22,719 nucleotides of DNA, from assembly GCA_049281195.1 (NCBI GenBank), contig JBAPRR010000034.1:1-22719 (forward strand), given 5' to 3'. Position numbers and translations under genes: made by a program. Positions 7,425-14,069 of this stretch are shown one piece after another. Each line of letters opens with the position of its first letter. Positions within the stretch are counted from its first letter, which is position 1. The notes beneath the pieces are model-generated. The model saw only the letters and a list, made by a program, of their open reading frames with translations. It was not told the DNA's origin and did not search any database. The stretch comes from JBAPRR01 sp049281195 (GTDB lineage: Bacteria > Actinomycetota > Acidimicrobiia > Acidimicrobiales > CAVXTF01).

Positions 7425-8332
7425 TAACGCTGCTCCGACGCCTGGAACCGCTCGTACTCGCGGATCAGGCGCTCACAGGTCTGGACCATCGCCTGATCGA
7501 CCATGCGCCCTCCGAATACCACGGCAGCGCTTCCTCGAGAGTCCGCTTCCGCCAGGGCCGCCAAGACCCCGGTTGCAGCGCGGTATTCCTCTTCGGTGGG
7601 AGCGAAGGTCCTGTTCACCTCTTCCACGTGAGCAGGGTGAATGACCATCATCCCCTCGTAACCGAGGTTCTTCGACTGCCGCGCGAAGATCCGGAGCTCT
7701 TCTGGCTCGTTTATCGAAGAGACCATCCCGGTCATCGGGTTGTGCACTCCGGCAGCCCTTACATCTACAAGGACCTTGCTGCGGATGTAATACGACTCCT
7801 GGGCTTCGACCGTCCACCTGAACCCGATTGCGTGCGCGAGATCTCCTTCGTCTGCCGCTCCTCCGCCCATGTAGGCGATGCGACGCGAGCTGCGCGAGAT
7901 CTCTGGTGCGTTCTGTACGGCAACCGCCGTCTCGATGAGAGGCCAGATGGCGATCGACCACTGAGGAATTCCACGTTGGCCCTCTAGGAAGCTCAACGCC
8001 TCCGACACTGCCCGCACGTCAGCCGCGCCCATGACCTTCGGCACCACGACACCGGTGAGGTTCGGACTGACTACTGTTTCGAGATCCGCAGTCAGTCGAC
8101 CCGTCTCGACTGCGTTTATGCGGACGAACACCACGGGCGACAAAGGATCGGCCCTCGATTCGATCCATTCATGCGTGGTATCGAGCGCGGCCGATCTTCC
8201 CGAAGCCGAGACGGAATCTTCGAGGTCGATGATGACCGCGTCGGCACCGCGCTTGTCGGCCTTGGCGAGAAAATCAGCCCTCTGTCCCGGTATGTAGAGG
8301 GCGCTTCTTACCCGCGGCAGCTCCGAGCTCAT
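7424..8332 (-). CDS. HpcH/HpaI aldolase / CitE-like CoA-ester lyase
   Basis: About 302 residues with the order of motifs of CitE-like lyases: RSALYIPG near the N-terminus, IIDLEDSV (35-41), R71 (VRIN), VVVPKV (95-100), PLIETAV with E134, a Mg-site Asp (D161 or D164) in GGGAADEGDLAHAIG, and GYEGMMVIHPAHV. Members cleave or form C-C bonds of CoA thioesters such as citramalyl-CoA or malyl-CoA with Mg2+. That would place a CoA-activated acyl intermediate in this pathway. The ATG at 8332 overlaps the upstream aldolase stop (TGATG); a GTG one codon earlier is also possible. The 3' stop overlaps the LLM gene start. Confidence 0.88.
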   Translation of the reverse strand: MSSELPRVRSALYIPGQRADFLAKADKRGADAVIIDLEDSVSASGRSAALDTTHEWIESRADPLSPVVFVRINAVETGRLTADLETVVSPNLTGVVVPKVMGAADVRAVSEALSFLEGQRGIPQWSIAIWPLIETAVAVQNAPEISRSSRRIAYMGGGAADEGDLAHAIGFRWTVEAQESYYIRSKVLVDVRAAGVHNPMTGMVSSINEPEELRIFARQSKNLGYEGMMVIHPAHVEEVNRTFAPTEEEYRAATGVLAALAEADSRGSAAVVFGGRMVDQAMVQTCERLIREYERFQASEQR

Positions 8333-9051
8333 CACGCGACCGCTGGCGGTAGTGCTTCGTAAAGGTCGGGATCAGACCGCCGGAGTCTCCTGATATTCGC
8401 CGACCAGGTCTCACGGACGAAGTGCTCGTCATGGCCTCTGCGCAGGACCGCGGTGTACTCGTCGGGATGCTCTGTCCCACCTATGGCCTCGGCCGCTATC
8501 TGGATTCGGGCACCAATCTCCACGACCATCGAAAGGACGGTGGCCTGCTCGATCGAGTCGCCGACAACGATAACCCCGTGGTTCTTCAGCAGGAGGACTC
8601 GCTTGTCTCCGAGCGCTGCGGCTATCCGTTTTCCTTCGACGGGTGGGAATGCCGGGTCGTCGATGAACACTGCCTGCTCGTTGTGGATGAGGCATACCGG
8701 ATCGTGGAACACGCGGATGGTCCTGCCGGTCGTCGCAAAGATCGCGGTCCACAACGAGTGCGTGTGGATCACCGAATTGACGCCTGGTCTCTGCTGATAG
8801 ATGGCCCGGTGGAACTGGATCGCAGGGGAGGCGATCTTCGCAGTCCCACTTTCCAAGACATTGAGGTCGAAGTCGACCTTCTCCACATCTTCGGGTCTCG
8901 TCTCGTCGAAGTACCCGAACGTTGAGACCCAGAATGCATCCTCGCCGGTGGCGCGCATGCTCACGTGCCCGCCGACCCCGCTGTCACAACCCTCGCGGAA
9001 GAGCATGCGGCGCGACGCCGAAATCAGGTACCGGGGGTCATCAAGGTCCAT
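8332..9051 (-). CDS. Class II aldolase/adducin family protein
   Basis: A 239-residue protein of the class II aldolase/adducin fold. The Zn ligands are visible: H96 and H98 (VIHTHSLW) and H158 (LLKNHGVIVVG); GGHVSMR near 27-33 matches the phosphate/carboxylate loop. The catalytic Glu of sugar-phosphate aldolases (SSE, four residues before a conserved His) is Ala77 (SPAIQFH), so it is probably not a classical sugar aldolase; it may be a decarboxylase, an aldolase on a different substrate, or a dehydratase-like member. ATG at 9051 is chosen: AAAGGGG lies 7 nt upstream and it overlaps the preceding TGA (TGATG). The gene sits between the first amidohydrolase and the CoA-ester lyase. Confidence 0.87.
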   Translation of the reverse strand: MDLDDPRYLISASRRMLFREGCDSGVGGHVSMRATGEDAFWVSTFGYFDETRPEDVEKVDFDLNVLESGTAKIASPAIQFHRAIYQQRPGVNSVIHTHSLWTAIFATTGRTIRVFHDPVCLIHNEQAVFIDDPAFPPVEGKRIAAALGDKRVLLLKNHGVIVVGDSIEQATVLSMVVEIGARIQIAAEAIGGTEHPDEYTAVLRRGHDEHFVRETWSANIRRLRRSDPDLYEALPPAVA

Positions 9052-10355
9052 CACAGCACCCCTTTCGTTGGTTCGGTCCGAGATGAGAACTCATCAGGGT
9101 TGCGGACGATCTCCTCAGGCACGTCATGGCGGAAAAGCTTGGAAGCGTTCTCCCATGCCATGAGACGTACCTCGTCTGCGGGAACGCCCGACAGCTGCTC
9201 CGCGAACATCTGTTGGGAGTTGGGCCAGGTGGAGTCCAGGTGGGGATAGTCCACCTCGAGAAGTATCCGGTCTACCCCGATCCTGTCGCGCAGCTTCAGG
9301 TTGGAAGGGTCATCCAGAGCGCATTGCCAGAAATTGCGGTGAAGCACCTCTGCCGGCGACAGGTCGATACCTTCCCAAGTTCCGTAGATCGACTGATAGC
9401 GGGCGACGTGGTCAAGACGATCGATCAGGCCGGGGACCCAGGCGATTCCGCCCTCCGACATTGCGATCTTTATGCGGGGGAACTTCACAGGGATGAACGA
9501 GTAAAGCCAGTCGACTGCAGTGAACATCGCATAGGCGAAGAAGAGCACCCCAACGGTGTCGATCGGCGCATCGGGTGCCGTCGCCGGTGAGTCGGATGAG
9601 GACCCGATATGCAGGCATATGACTGTCTCTGTCTCCTCGCACGCCCCGATGAAGGGATCCCAATATCCCGTGTGCAGAGAAGGGAGGCTGAGCTTGTGGG
9701 GAGCTTCTGGGAATGTGACGGCCTTGAACCCGCGCTCAGCGTTGCGGTACACCTCAGCCGCAGCCAGTTCGACGTCCAAAAGATGAGGGATCTGGACCGG
9801 GATGAAACGATCGGTACGTGGCCCTATCCAAGCGTCCAGGTGCCAGTCGTTGACAGCTCTGACAATCGCATTTGCGAGCTCCGGATCGTTGGTGCTCAGT
9901 TGAAGACGCTGGCCTCCAAATCCGACGATCCCTGAGGGAAAGCACACCGACGCATAGACGCCCCCGATGTCCATATCCTTCACACGCGCTTCAGGGTCCC
10001 ATGTACCTCTGCGCATCTCGTCGAAGCGTTCGGGCTCGTAAGCCCACTCTTCGATGGGCCTTCCGACGACGGCTGACAGACCGATGTTCGGGAACATCTG
10101 GTCTTCGTACAACCACGCCTCTGTGCCATCTTCCTGAGTGACGACCCTTGGTGCCCTTTCCTGCAAGGAAGCTGGGAGTCGTCCGTCGAACAGGTCGGGC
10201 GGTTCGATCAGATGGTCATCGACTGATATGAGAACGAAATCCCTCGGGCGTCGCTCGGGCTCCGGGAGGAATGTGACGGTTCGATCGCCCCCCAGGCGCT
10301 GCTGAGAGCGCGCCGAGTTGGCGAACTTTGCATCGAACTGGTCGAGCTGAACCAC
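9051..10355 (-). CDS. Amidohydrolase-2 family protein, first gene of the operon (copy 1)
   Basis: About 434 residues. ISVDDHLIEPPDLF gives the DxH metal motif, CLHIGSSS a further His, and LLEVDYPHLDSTWP the Asp at the barrel's end; TGYWDPF is shared with the second amidohydrolase at 4715-5932. These are mononuclear or binuclear TIM-barrel enzymes that decarboxylate or hydrolyse; the substrate is not visible. The frame opens with ATG at 10370, but GTG at 10355 is preferred because GAGGTGG lies 6 nt before it; the extra residues are unlike the family. It follows the promoter at 10394-10422 and heads an 11-gene run, so the reaction may be the entry step. Confidence 0.86.
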   Translation of the reverse strand: MVQLDQFDAKFANSARSQQRLGGDRTVTFLPEPERRPRDFVLISVDDHLIEPPDLFDGRLPASLQERAPRVVTQEDGTEAWLYEDQMFPNIGLSAVVGRPIEEWAYEPERFDEMRRGTWDPEARVKDMDIGGVYASVCFPSGIVGFGGQRLQLSTNDPELANAIVRAVNDWHLDAWIGPRTDRFIPVQIPHLLDVELAAAEVYRNAERGFKAVTFPEAPHKLSLPSLHTGYWDPFIGACEETETVICLHIGSSSDSPATAPDAPIDTVGVLFFAYAMFTAVDWLYSFIPVKFPRIKIAMSEGGIAWVPGLIDRLDHVARYQSIYGTWEGIDLSPAEVLHRNFWQCALDDPSNLKLRDRIGVDRILLEVDYPHLDSTWPNSQQMFAEQLSGVPADEVRLMAWENASKLFRHDVPEEIVRNPDEFSSRTEPTKGVL

Positions 10356-10393
10356 GTGCGCCCACCTCATCGCTGCTGGTGCAATCGGCTGTC

Positions 10394-10422
10394 ACCCTAC
10401 AACCTAATGCTTGCTCGGTCAA
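10394..10422 (-). promoter_or_regulatory. Predicted promoter of the 11-gene catabolic operon
   Basis: On the minus strand, TTGACC (10417-10422) and TAGGGT (10394-10399) are separated by 17 bp. The -35 is close to consensus, the -10 weak (three of six). Transcription would begin around 10387, leaving a short leader before the GTG at 10355. No alternative promoter of similar quality was seen in the short gaps inside the operon. Confidence 0.5.
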
Positions 10423-10431
10423 CGGCCCCAA

Positions 10432-10441
10432 CAAGCGCTTG
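10432..10441. promoter_or_regulatory. CAAGCGCTTG palindrome, candidate operator
   Basis: A perfect 10-bp palindrome between the divergent catabolic genes. It touches the extended -10 of the nitronate monooxygenase gene and lies about 10 bp upstream of the operon's -35. Short palindromes of this kind resemble TetR- or FadR-type operators in actinobacteria, but no regulator gene is in the window. A related string GCTTGCTCGGTC (10409-10420) lies beside it. Confidence 0.4.
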
Positions 10442-10448
10442 GTACAAT
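10440..10448 (+). promoter_or_regulatory. Extended -10 promoter element
   Basis: TGG followed by TACAAT fits an extended -10 (TGN-TANAAT) with no good -35 at 16-18 bp. It lies 38 bp before the TTG start of the nitronate monooxygenase gene and overlaps the palindrome at 10432-10441, so a repressor there would block it. Confidence 0.45.
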
Positions 10449-10486
10449 CGTGGAATGCCTCCCGCCCGATTCCAGGAACGAAACTC

Positions 10487-11605
10487 TTGAACCCGCACCC
10501 AGCTCTCAGAACCCGGGCTACCTCTCTCTTCGGCGTCGAATTTCCCATCGTCCAGACCGGAATGGGATTCGTCGCCGATCCTCACCTGACCGCAGCGACT
10601 TCCAATGCTGGGGGGTTGGGGATCTTGGCGAGTGGCACTCTCACCTTCTCGGAACTGCGCGAGGCCGTCTACATGACAGCGTCTCTGACGGACCGCCCGT
10701 ACGGGGTGAACGTCAGAGGAGACGCGCCGGACGCAACGCAACGGGCCCAGCTCTTGATCGATGCCGGGGTCCGTGTCGCATCGTTCGCTCTCGCTCCGAG
10801 GCGCGAGATCATCGACCACCTGAAGGGGGCAGGTCTGGTCGTCATTCCTTCGATCGGTGCGGTGCGCCATGCGGAGAAGGTGTCCGCCTGGGGTGTCGAC
10901 GCGGTCCTGGTACAGGGTGGCGAAGGCGGAGGCCACACTGGTCAGGTCCCGACCAGCCTGTTGCTCCCCCAGGTCGTCGACGCTGTCGACATTCCAGTCA
11001 TCGCAGCCGGCGGGTTCTTCGACGGCCGGGGTCTGGTCGCGGCACTCGCTTACGGGGCTGAGGGCATAGCAATGGGCACGCGGTTTCTCCTCACCTCCGA
11101 AAGCCCGGTGGCAAGAGCCGCCAAAGATGTATATCTGAGCAAATCGGTCAACGACACCGTGGTGACAACGGCCATAGATGGAGTTCCCCAGCGGGTATTA
11201 AGGACGGAACTGGTCGACAAGTTGATGGGTGACGGAGTCCTGAAGAGGATGACTCGGTCTATCCGCTTCGCAGCTGACTTCAAGCAGTCCACAAGCACCA
11301 GCTGGGAACAGATGTTGAAAGAAGGCCTGAGTATGAGGAAGACACAGAATCTCAGGTGGGATCAGATTCTGATGGCGGCGAATACCCCGGTCCTTCTGAA
11401 GTCGGCGATCGTAGAAGGAAAGCTCGACAAGGGCACCCTGGCGAGCGGCCAGGTTGTAGGTCTCGTGGACGATCTGCCTACTTGCTCCGAACTCATCACC
11501 AGGATCGTCGAGCAAGCTTCGCAGGTCCTCACTCGACTCGAGAGTTCGGACGTGGAGGCTTCCTTGCACGTTCCCGGTCTGATGCCGACGACTTCTACGT
11601 CTTAA
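10487..11605 (+). CDS. Nitronate monooxygenase / 2-nitropropane dioxygenase-like FMN enzyme
   Basis: A 372-residue FMN TIM barrel. LFGVEFPIVQTGMGFVADPHLTAATSNAGGLG is the family's N-terminal block, VQGGEGGGHTGQ (143-153) carries the His (H150) matching the catalytic His of class I nitronate monooxygenases, and PVIAAGGFFDGRG and GAEGIAMGTRFLLTSES bind the FMN phosphate. Related proteins also include enoyl reductases of the FabK type, so oxidation of a nitronate is not proved. Start is TTG at 10487: AGGA is 9 nt upstream and the conserved region begins a few residues later; an open frame extends to 10328 but overlaps the divergent gene. PaaY-like gene follows after 19 bp. Confidence 0.87.
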   Translation: MNPHPALRTRATSLFGVEFPIVQTGMGFVADPHLTAATSNAGGLGILASGTLTFSELREAVYMTASLTDRPYGVNVRGDAPDATQRAQLLIDAGVRVASFALAPRREIIDHLKGAGLVVIPSIGAVRHAEKVSAWGVDAVLVQGGEGGGHTGQVPTSLLLPQVVDAVDIPVIAAGGFFDGRGLVAALAYGAEGIAMGTRFLLTSESPVARAAKDVYLSKSVNDTVVTTAIDGVPQRVLRTELVDKLMGDGVLKRMTRSIRFAADFKQSTSTSWEQMLKEGLSMRKTQNLRWDQILMAANTPVLLKSAIVEGKLDKGTLASGQVVGLVDDLPTCSELITRIVEQASQVLTRLESSDVEASLHVPGLMPTTSTS

Positions 11606-11624
11606 CACGAGCAGGTCTGGCAGA

Positions 11625-12242
11625 GTGCAAAACATTTACTCCATAGACGGAGTCGTCCCGGTGATACGTCCGGGCTCTTTTGTCCATCCGACAGCCGTGC
11701 TGATCGGAGATGTGGTAATCGAGGAGAATTGTTACATCGGACCGCATGCCTCACTTAGAGGGGACATGGGTCGTATTCACATCGGCTCCGGAGCCAACGT
11801 GCAAGATGGGTGCGTTCTTCACTGCTATCCCGGCCGCGAAACGGTGGTGGAGTCCAACGGCCACATCGGGCACGGAGCCGTCCTGCATGGCTGCAGAATC
11901 GAAAATGACGCGTTGATCGGCATGAACGCCGTCGTCCTGGATGGCGCTGTCGTCGGTTCCCGTTCGCTCGTCGGGGCGAACAGCCTGGTGAAAGCCCAAC
12001 AGATCATCCGCTCTGGGTGGATCGCAACGGGCACTCCCGCCGCCGAGATCCGTCCGATGTCCGACGAGGACATGGCATGGAAGTCGAACGGAACTCGGCT
12101 TTACCAGGATCTGGCTCTTCGATCTCTGAATACGATGGAGAACGTTCGGCCACTCAATCAAGTCGAACAGGACCGTCCGCACCTTTCGGTTGGTCGTCAG
12201 CATGCGACCCCTCCACATGAAAGAAGTTCGAAGGACGCATAG
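11625..12242 (+). CDS. PaaY-like gamma-carbonic-anhydrase-fold (hexapeptide repeat) protein
   Basis: A 205-residue left-handed beta-helix with hexapeptide turns throughout (HPTAVLIGDVVIEENCYIGPHASLRGDMGRIHIGSGANVQ in pieces of six). Zn ligands of the gamma-carbonic anhydrase group are present: H66 (DGCVLH), H83 and H88 (GHGAVLHGC), with R45 and D47. Length and the pattern YSIDGVVPVI...FVHPTAVLIGDV resemble PaaY, a thioesterase that clears dead-end CoA esters in phenylacetate degradation, and CaiE. Here it may relieve CoA trapping for the neighbouring pathway, which includes a CoA-ester lyase; that is inference. The GTG start has a weak ribosome site. The last 35 residues are polar and probably disordered. 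Confidence 0.83.
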   Translation: MQNIYSIDGVVPVIRPGSFVHPTAVLIGDVVIEENCYIGPHASLRGDMGRIHIGSGANVQDGCVLHCYPGRETVVESNGHIGHGAVLHGCRIENDALIGMNAVVLDGAVVGSRSLVGANSLVKAQQIIRSGWIATGTPAAEIRPMSDEDMAWKSNGTRLYQDLALRSLNTMENVRPLNQVEQDRPHLSVGRQHATPPHERSSKDA

Positions 12243-12330
12243 CCGAGCCGACAGACGATCCATCTCACCGTCCCGGTCGAAATCCGACTCACCCGACGGC
12301 GAGGTCGTCCGAGCGTCCAGCCTCGAGCCG

Positions 12331-13050
12331 CTACCACTGCGCTATAGGGCGCCCTTCCGGCCACGCCGATATCGGCGGCCAATCAGGTGAGCCCGCACTG
12401 GTGCGGGTGTTCGAACAGTCCTGGGGCCAACCCGCCGGGGAGTCCTCCCACTGCTCCTGGCGTCCGAACACGGTGAGGTCCATGAGCGCGTAGCTGTTGT
12501 CCATAGCTTCTACGCCACGCCGAGTGGTCCAGTACGTCTCGAAGACGGAGTCGCCGTCTCGTACATAGCAAACGAGGTGGAACAACCCCACTTCGCGTCC
12601 GACCAGAAGCTCATCGCGGGAGTCGAGTGCCGAATACCACGGCACGTTCCAGCCCATGAAGTCGCGGTAGCGGGTGCTCTCGTCGTACGGCCCCTGGCAG
12701 AACACCGCATAGGTGATGTCGCGCGAATGCAGGTAGGAGAGCTCTCCGACCTGGCTCGTGACCCACGTGCAACCTTCACACTGATCAGGAGCGGGACGAC
12801 CTGGGTCCCACATGAAGTAATAGGCGATGAGCTGGCGACGGCCCTCGAACGCGTCGAGCAAAGATACCGGTCCGGCGGGACCAATCAGTTGAATAGACGG
12901 GTCGACCTCTGCCACGGGTAGACGCCGGCGGGCTGCCGCGATGGCGTCACCCTCGCGGGTATGCGCTTTCTCTCGGATTCGCAATGCATCGAGTTGCGCC
13001 TGGAAAGTGGCCCGGTCGACTGCGACGGGCAAGTCTGGTGCTTCTTTCAT
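12331..13050 (-). CDS. DUF899 family thioredoxin-like protein
   Basis: A 239-residue DUF899 (PF05988) protein. Visible landmarks: helical N-terminus, YYFMWDPG then QCEGCTW (CxxC, C91/C94) and SYLHSRDITYAVFCQGPYDE, then DNSYALMDLTVFGRQEQWEDSPAGWPQ. Family members have a thioredoxin-like fold; the molecular role is unknown, although the CxxC suggests thiol/disulfide chemistry. Start is ATG at 13050, behind GGGAGG; an open frame continues to 13134 but crosses the -10 of the promoter. It diverges from the SRPBCC-ArsR genes over the three-dyad intergenic region, so is probably controlled by that regulator. The final 28 residues, after GWPQ, look less typical of the family. Confidence 0.85.
   Translation of the reverse strand: MKEAPDLPVAVDRATFQAQLDALRIREKAHTREGDAIAAARRRLPVAEVDPSIQLIGPAGPVSLLDAFEGRRQLIAYYFMWDPGRPAPDQCEGCTWVTSQVGELSYLHSRDITYAVFCQGPYDESTRYRDFMGWNVPWYSALDSRDELLVGREVGLFHLVCYVRDGDSVFETYWTTRRGVEAMDNSYALMDLTVFGRQEQWEDSPAGWPQDCSNTRTSAGSPDWPPISAWPEGRPIAQW
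12392..12407. repeat. Tight inverted repeat at the 3' end of the DUF899 gene
   Basis: CCCGCAC-TG-GTGCGGG, perfect 7-bp arms with 2 nt between, inside the last codons of the DUF899 frame. No T-tract follows on either strand, so it is not a typical intrinsic terminator. Its meaning is unknown. Confidence 0.45.
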
Positions 13051-13095
13051 GACTGCCTCCCTCTTGTTTTTCCGCACGCCGTCCTCCTTGTCGAC

Positions 13096-13114
13096 GTGCA
13101 ACCATTGGTAGCAC
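13096..13114. promoter_or_regulatory. Operator-like dyad O1
   Basis: An imperfect palindrome whose 17-nt core is TGCAACCATTGGTAGCA (13097-13113), centred at 13105. It covers the -10 of the predicted promoter for DUF899. It is nearly the reverse complement of O3 (15 of 17 positions). Confidence 0.6.
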
Positions 13115-13134
13115 ACTCCCCGCCTGATATGCAA
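13105..13134 (-). promoter_or_regulatory. Predicted promoter of the DUF899 gene
   Basis: Minus strand TTGCAT (13129-13134), 18 bp, TACCAA (13105-13110). The -35 lies in dyad O2 and the -10 in dyad O1. It is the mirror image of the plus-strand promoter at 13142-13171. Weak but in the right place, about 55 bp before the ATG. Confidence 0.5.
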
Positions 13135-13152
13135 CTAACAGTTGCATATCAG
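13124..13152. promoter_or_regulatory. Operator-like dyad O2 (perfect 13-bp arms)
   Basis: A perfect inverted repeat with 13-nt arms (left arm CTGATATGCAACT) and AAC in the middle. Its 17-nt core TGCAACTAACAGTTGCA (13130-13146) is centred at 13138, exactly 33 bp from the centres of O1 and O3. Both -35 boxes of the divergent promoters lie within it. Confidence 0.75.
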
Positions 13153-13171
13153 CCTACAAACCTGCTACCAT
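13142..13171 (+). promoter_or_regulatory. Predicted promoter of the SRPBCC-ArsR genes
   Basis: TTGCAT (13142-13147), 18 bp, TACCAT (13166-13171). The -35 is in dyad O2 and the -10 in O3, so binding at either would compete with RNA polymerase. The AAAGGAG ribosome site (13196-13202) follows. Confidence 0.5.
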
Positions 13172-13180
13172 AGGTTGCAG
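13162..13180. promoter_or_regulatory. Operator-like dyad O3
   Basis: The 17-nt core TGCTACCATAGGTTGCA (13163-13179), centred at 13171, is an imperfect palindrome related to O1 and O2; together they read TGCWACYNNNRGTWGCA. It covers the -10 and probable transcription start of the SRPBCC-ArsR promoter. Confidence 0.6.
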
Positions 13181-13206
13181 TTCGATACCAGGGACAAAGG
13201 AGCTAG

Positions 13207-13653
13207 ATGCTGATGCCAAATCTCGTGATTGAGCGGCAGATTCTGATCGAGGCACCGGTGGAGGTCGTGTGGAAGACGATCACCATGCCTGACCAGATCA
13301 CCCAGTGGTTCTGCGATCGGGTACAACTCGTCGTCGAACCTGGCGCTCACGGCTACATGCAATTCGGTGACCAGGGCGGTCCGGTTGTCGTCGAGACGGT
13401 AGAGCCACCAACTCGCTTCTCGTTCCGGTGGAACTATCCCCGCGACGAAGAGCCGGTGGAGGGCAACTCGATCCTCGTCGAGTTCATGCTTACGTCCGTA
13501 GGCTCCGAGCAGACCCGACTTCGGGTTGCAGAGAGCGGGCACGAACTGCGCGAATGGCCGGAAGAGGAAAAACAACGCTACACCGACGAGCACGAAGAAG
13601 GCTGGGGCGTGTTTCTGGACCGCCTCAATAAGGTGCTTGTGGAGAGCCAATAG
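13207..13653 (+). CDS. SRPBCC (AHSA1-type) domain protein
   Basis: A 148-residue helix-grip protein: IERQILIEAPVEVVWKTITMPDQITQWFCD is the N-terminal strand-helix pair of the AHSA1/START-like group, VEPGAHGYMQFGDQGGPVVVETVEPPTRFSFRW the central sheet, and the C-terminal long helix ends in GWGVFLDRLNKVLVESQ. Such domains bind hydrophobic ligands in an internal cavity; the ligand is unknown. AAAGGAG stands 4 nt before the ATG at 13207 (a second ATG at 13213 has 10-nt spacing and is also acceptable). The ArsR-type regulator begins 3 nt after its stop, a pairing common in actinobacteria. Confidence 0.9.
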   Translation: MLMPNLVIERQILIEAPVEVVWKTITMPDQITQWFCDRVQLVVEPGAHGYMQFGDQGGPVVVETVEPPTRFSFRWNYPRDEEPVEGNSILVEFMLTSVGSEQTRLRVAESGHELREWPEEEKQRYTDEHEEGWGVFLDRLNKVLVESQ

Positions 13654-13655
13654 AA

Positions 13656-14006
13656 ATGACTGCGCAAACCGACGACGAATTGTGGTCGGCCATCGGCGAT
13701 CCCTCTCGTCGGCGTGTACTCGATCTGGTGGTGACGAATGGTGAGGTCAGCGCCAGCTGGTTGTCAGAACGAGTTCCGTTTTCCCGCCAAGCGGTCTCCA
13801 AACATCTCATTGTCCTGGAGCAGGCCGGGTTGCTCAAACGGCGCAAGCAGGGTCGCGAGGTTCTGTATCAGATACAAGAAGACCGCCTAGACCAGGCCAC
13901 TCGGGCCATGGCGGACCTCGCTGCTCAATGGGACCAACGACTCGGCACGATCAAACGACTCGCAGAAGCTGCCCACTCTCGAGCTAAGAAGAAGGGTCGG
14001 ACCTGA
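13656..14006 (+). CDS. ArsR-family winged-helix regulator, cysteine-free
   Basis: A 116-residue winged helix-turn-helix: DDELWSAIGDPSRRRVLDLV (6-25), recognition region SASWLSERVPFSRQAVSKHLIVLEQAGLL (32-60), wing KRRKQGREVLYQI, then a dimerisation helix and a basic tail. There is no Cys anywhere and no ELCVCDL-type metal site, so it is not a standard metal sensor and probably senses something else, or nothing (an autorepressor). It follows the SRPBCC gene directly, with GGAGAG 10 nt before the ATG. The three dyads at 13096-13180 are the natural candidates for its binding sites and would give it control over itself and the divergent DUF899 gene. The target assignment is inference. Confidence 0.9.
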   Translation: MTAQTDDELWSAIGDPSRRRVLDLVVTNGEVSASWLSERVPFSRQAVSKHLIVLEQAGLLKRRKQGREVLYQIQEDRLDQATRAMADLAAQWDQRLGTIKRLAEAAHSRAKKKGRT

Positions 14007-14069
14007 CACGCACTCGCCGAGGGACTCAGGATCTGCATCAGATGGGACTCTCGCACAGGAGGTGAATGC

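Noticed and set aside
10328..10486. N-terminal extension of the nitronate monooxygenase-like protein
   Set aside because: It overlaps the divergent amidohydrolase start and both promoters; the TTG at 10487 has a ribosome site and the conserved region begins just after it.
13051..13134. N-terminal extension of the DUF899 protein
   Set aside because: It crosses the predicted -10 and dyad O1; ATG 13050 with GGGAGG is better.
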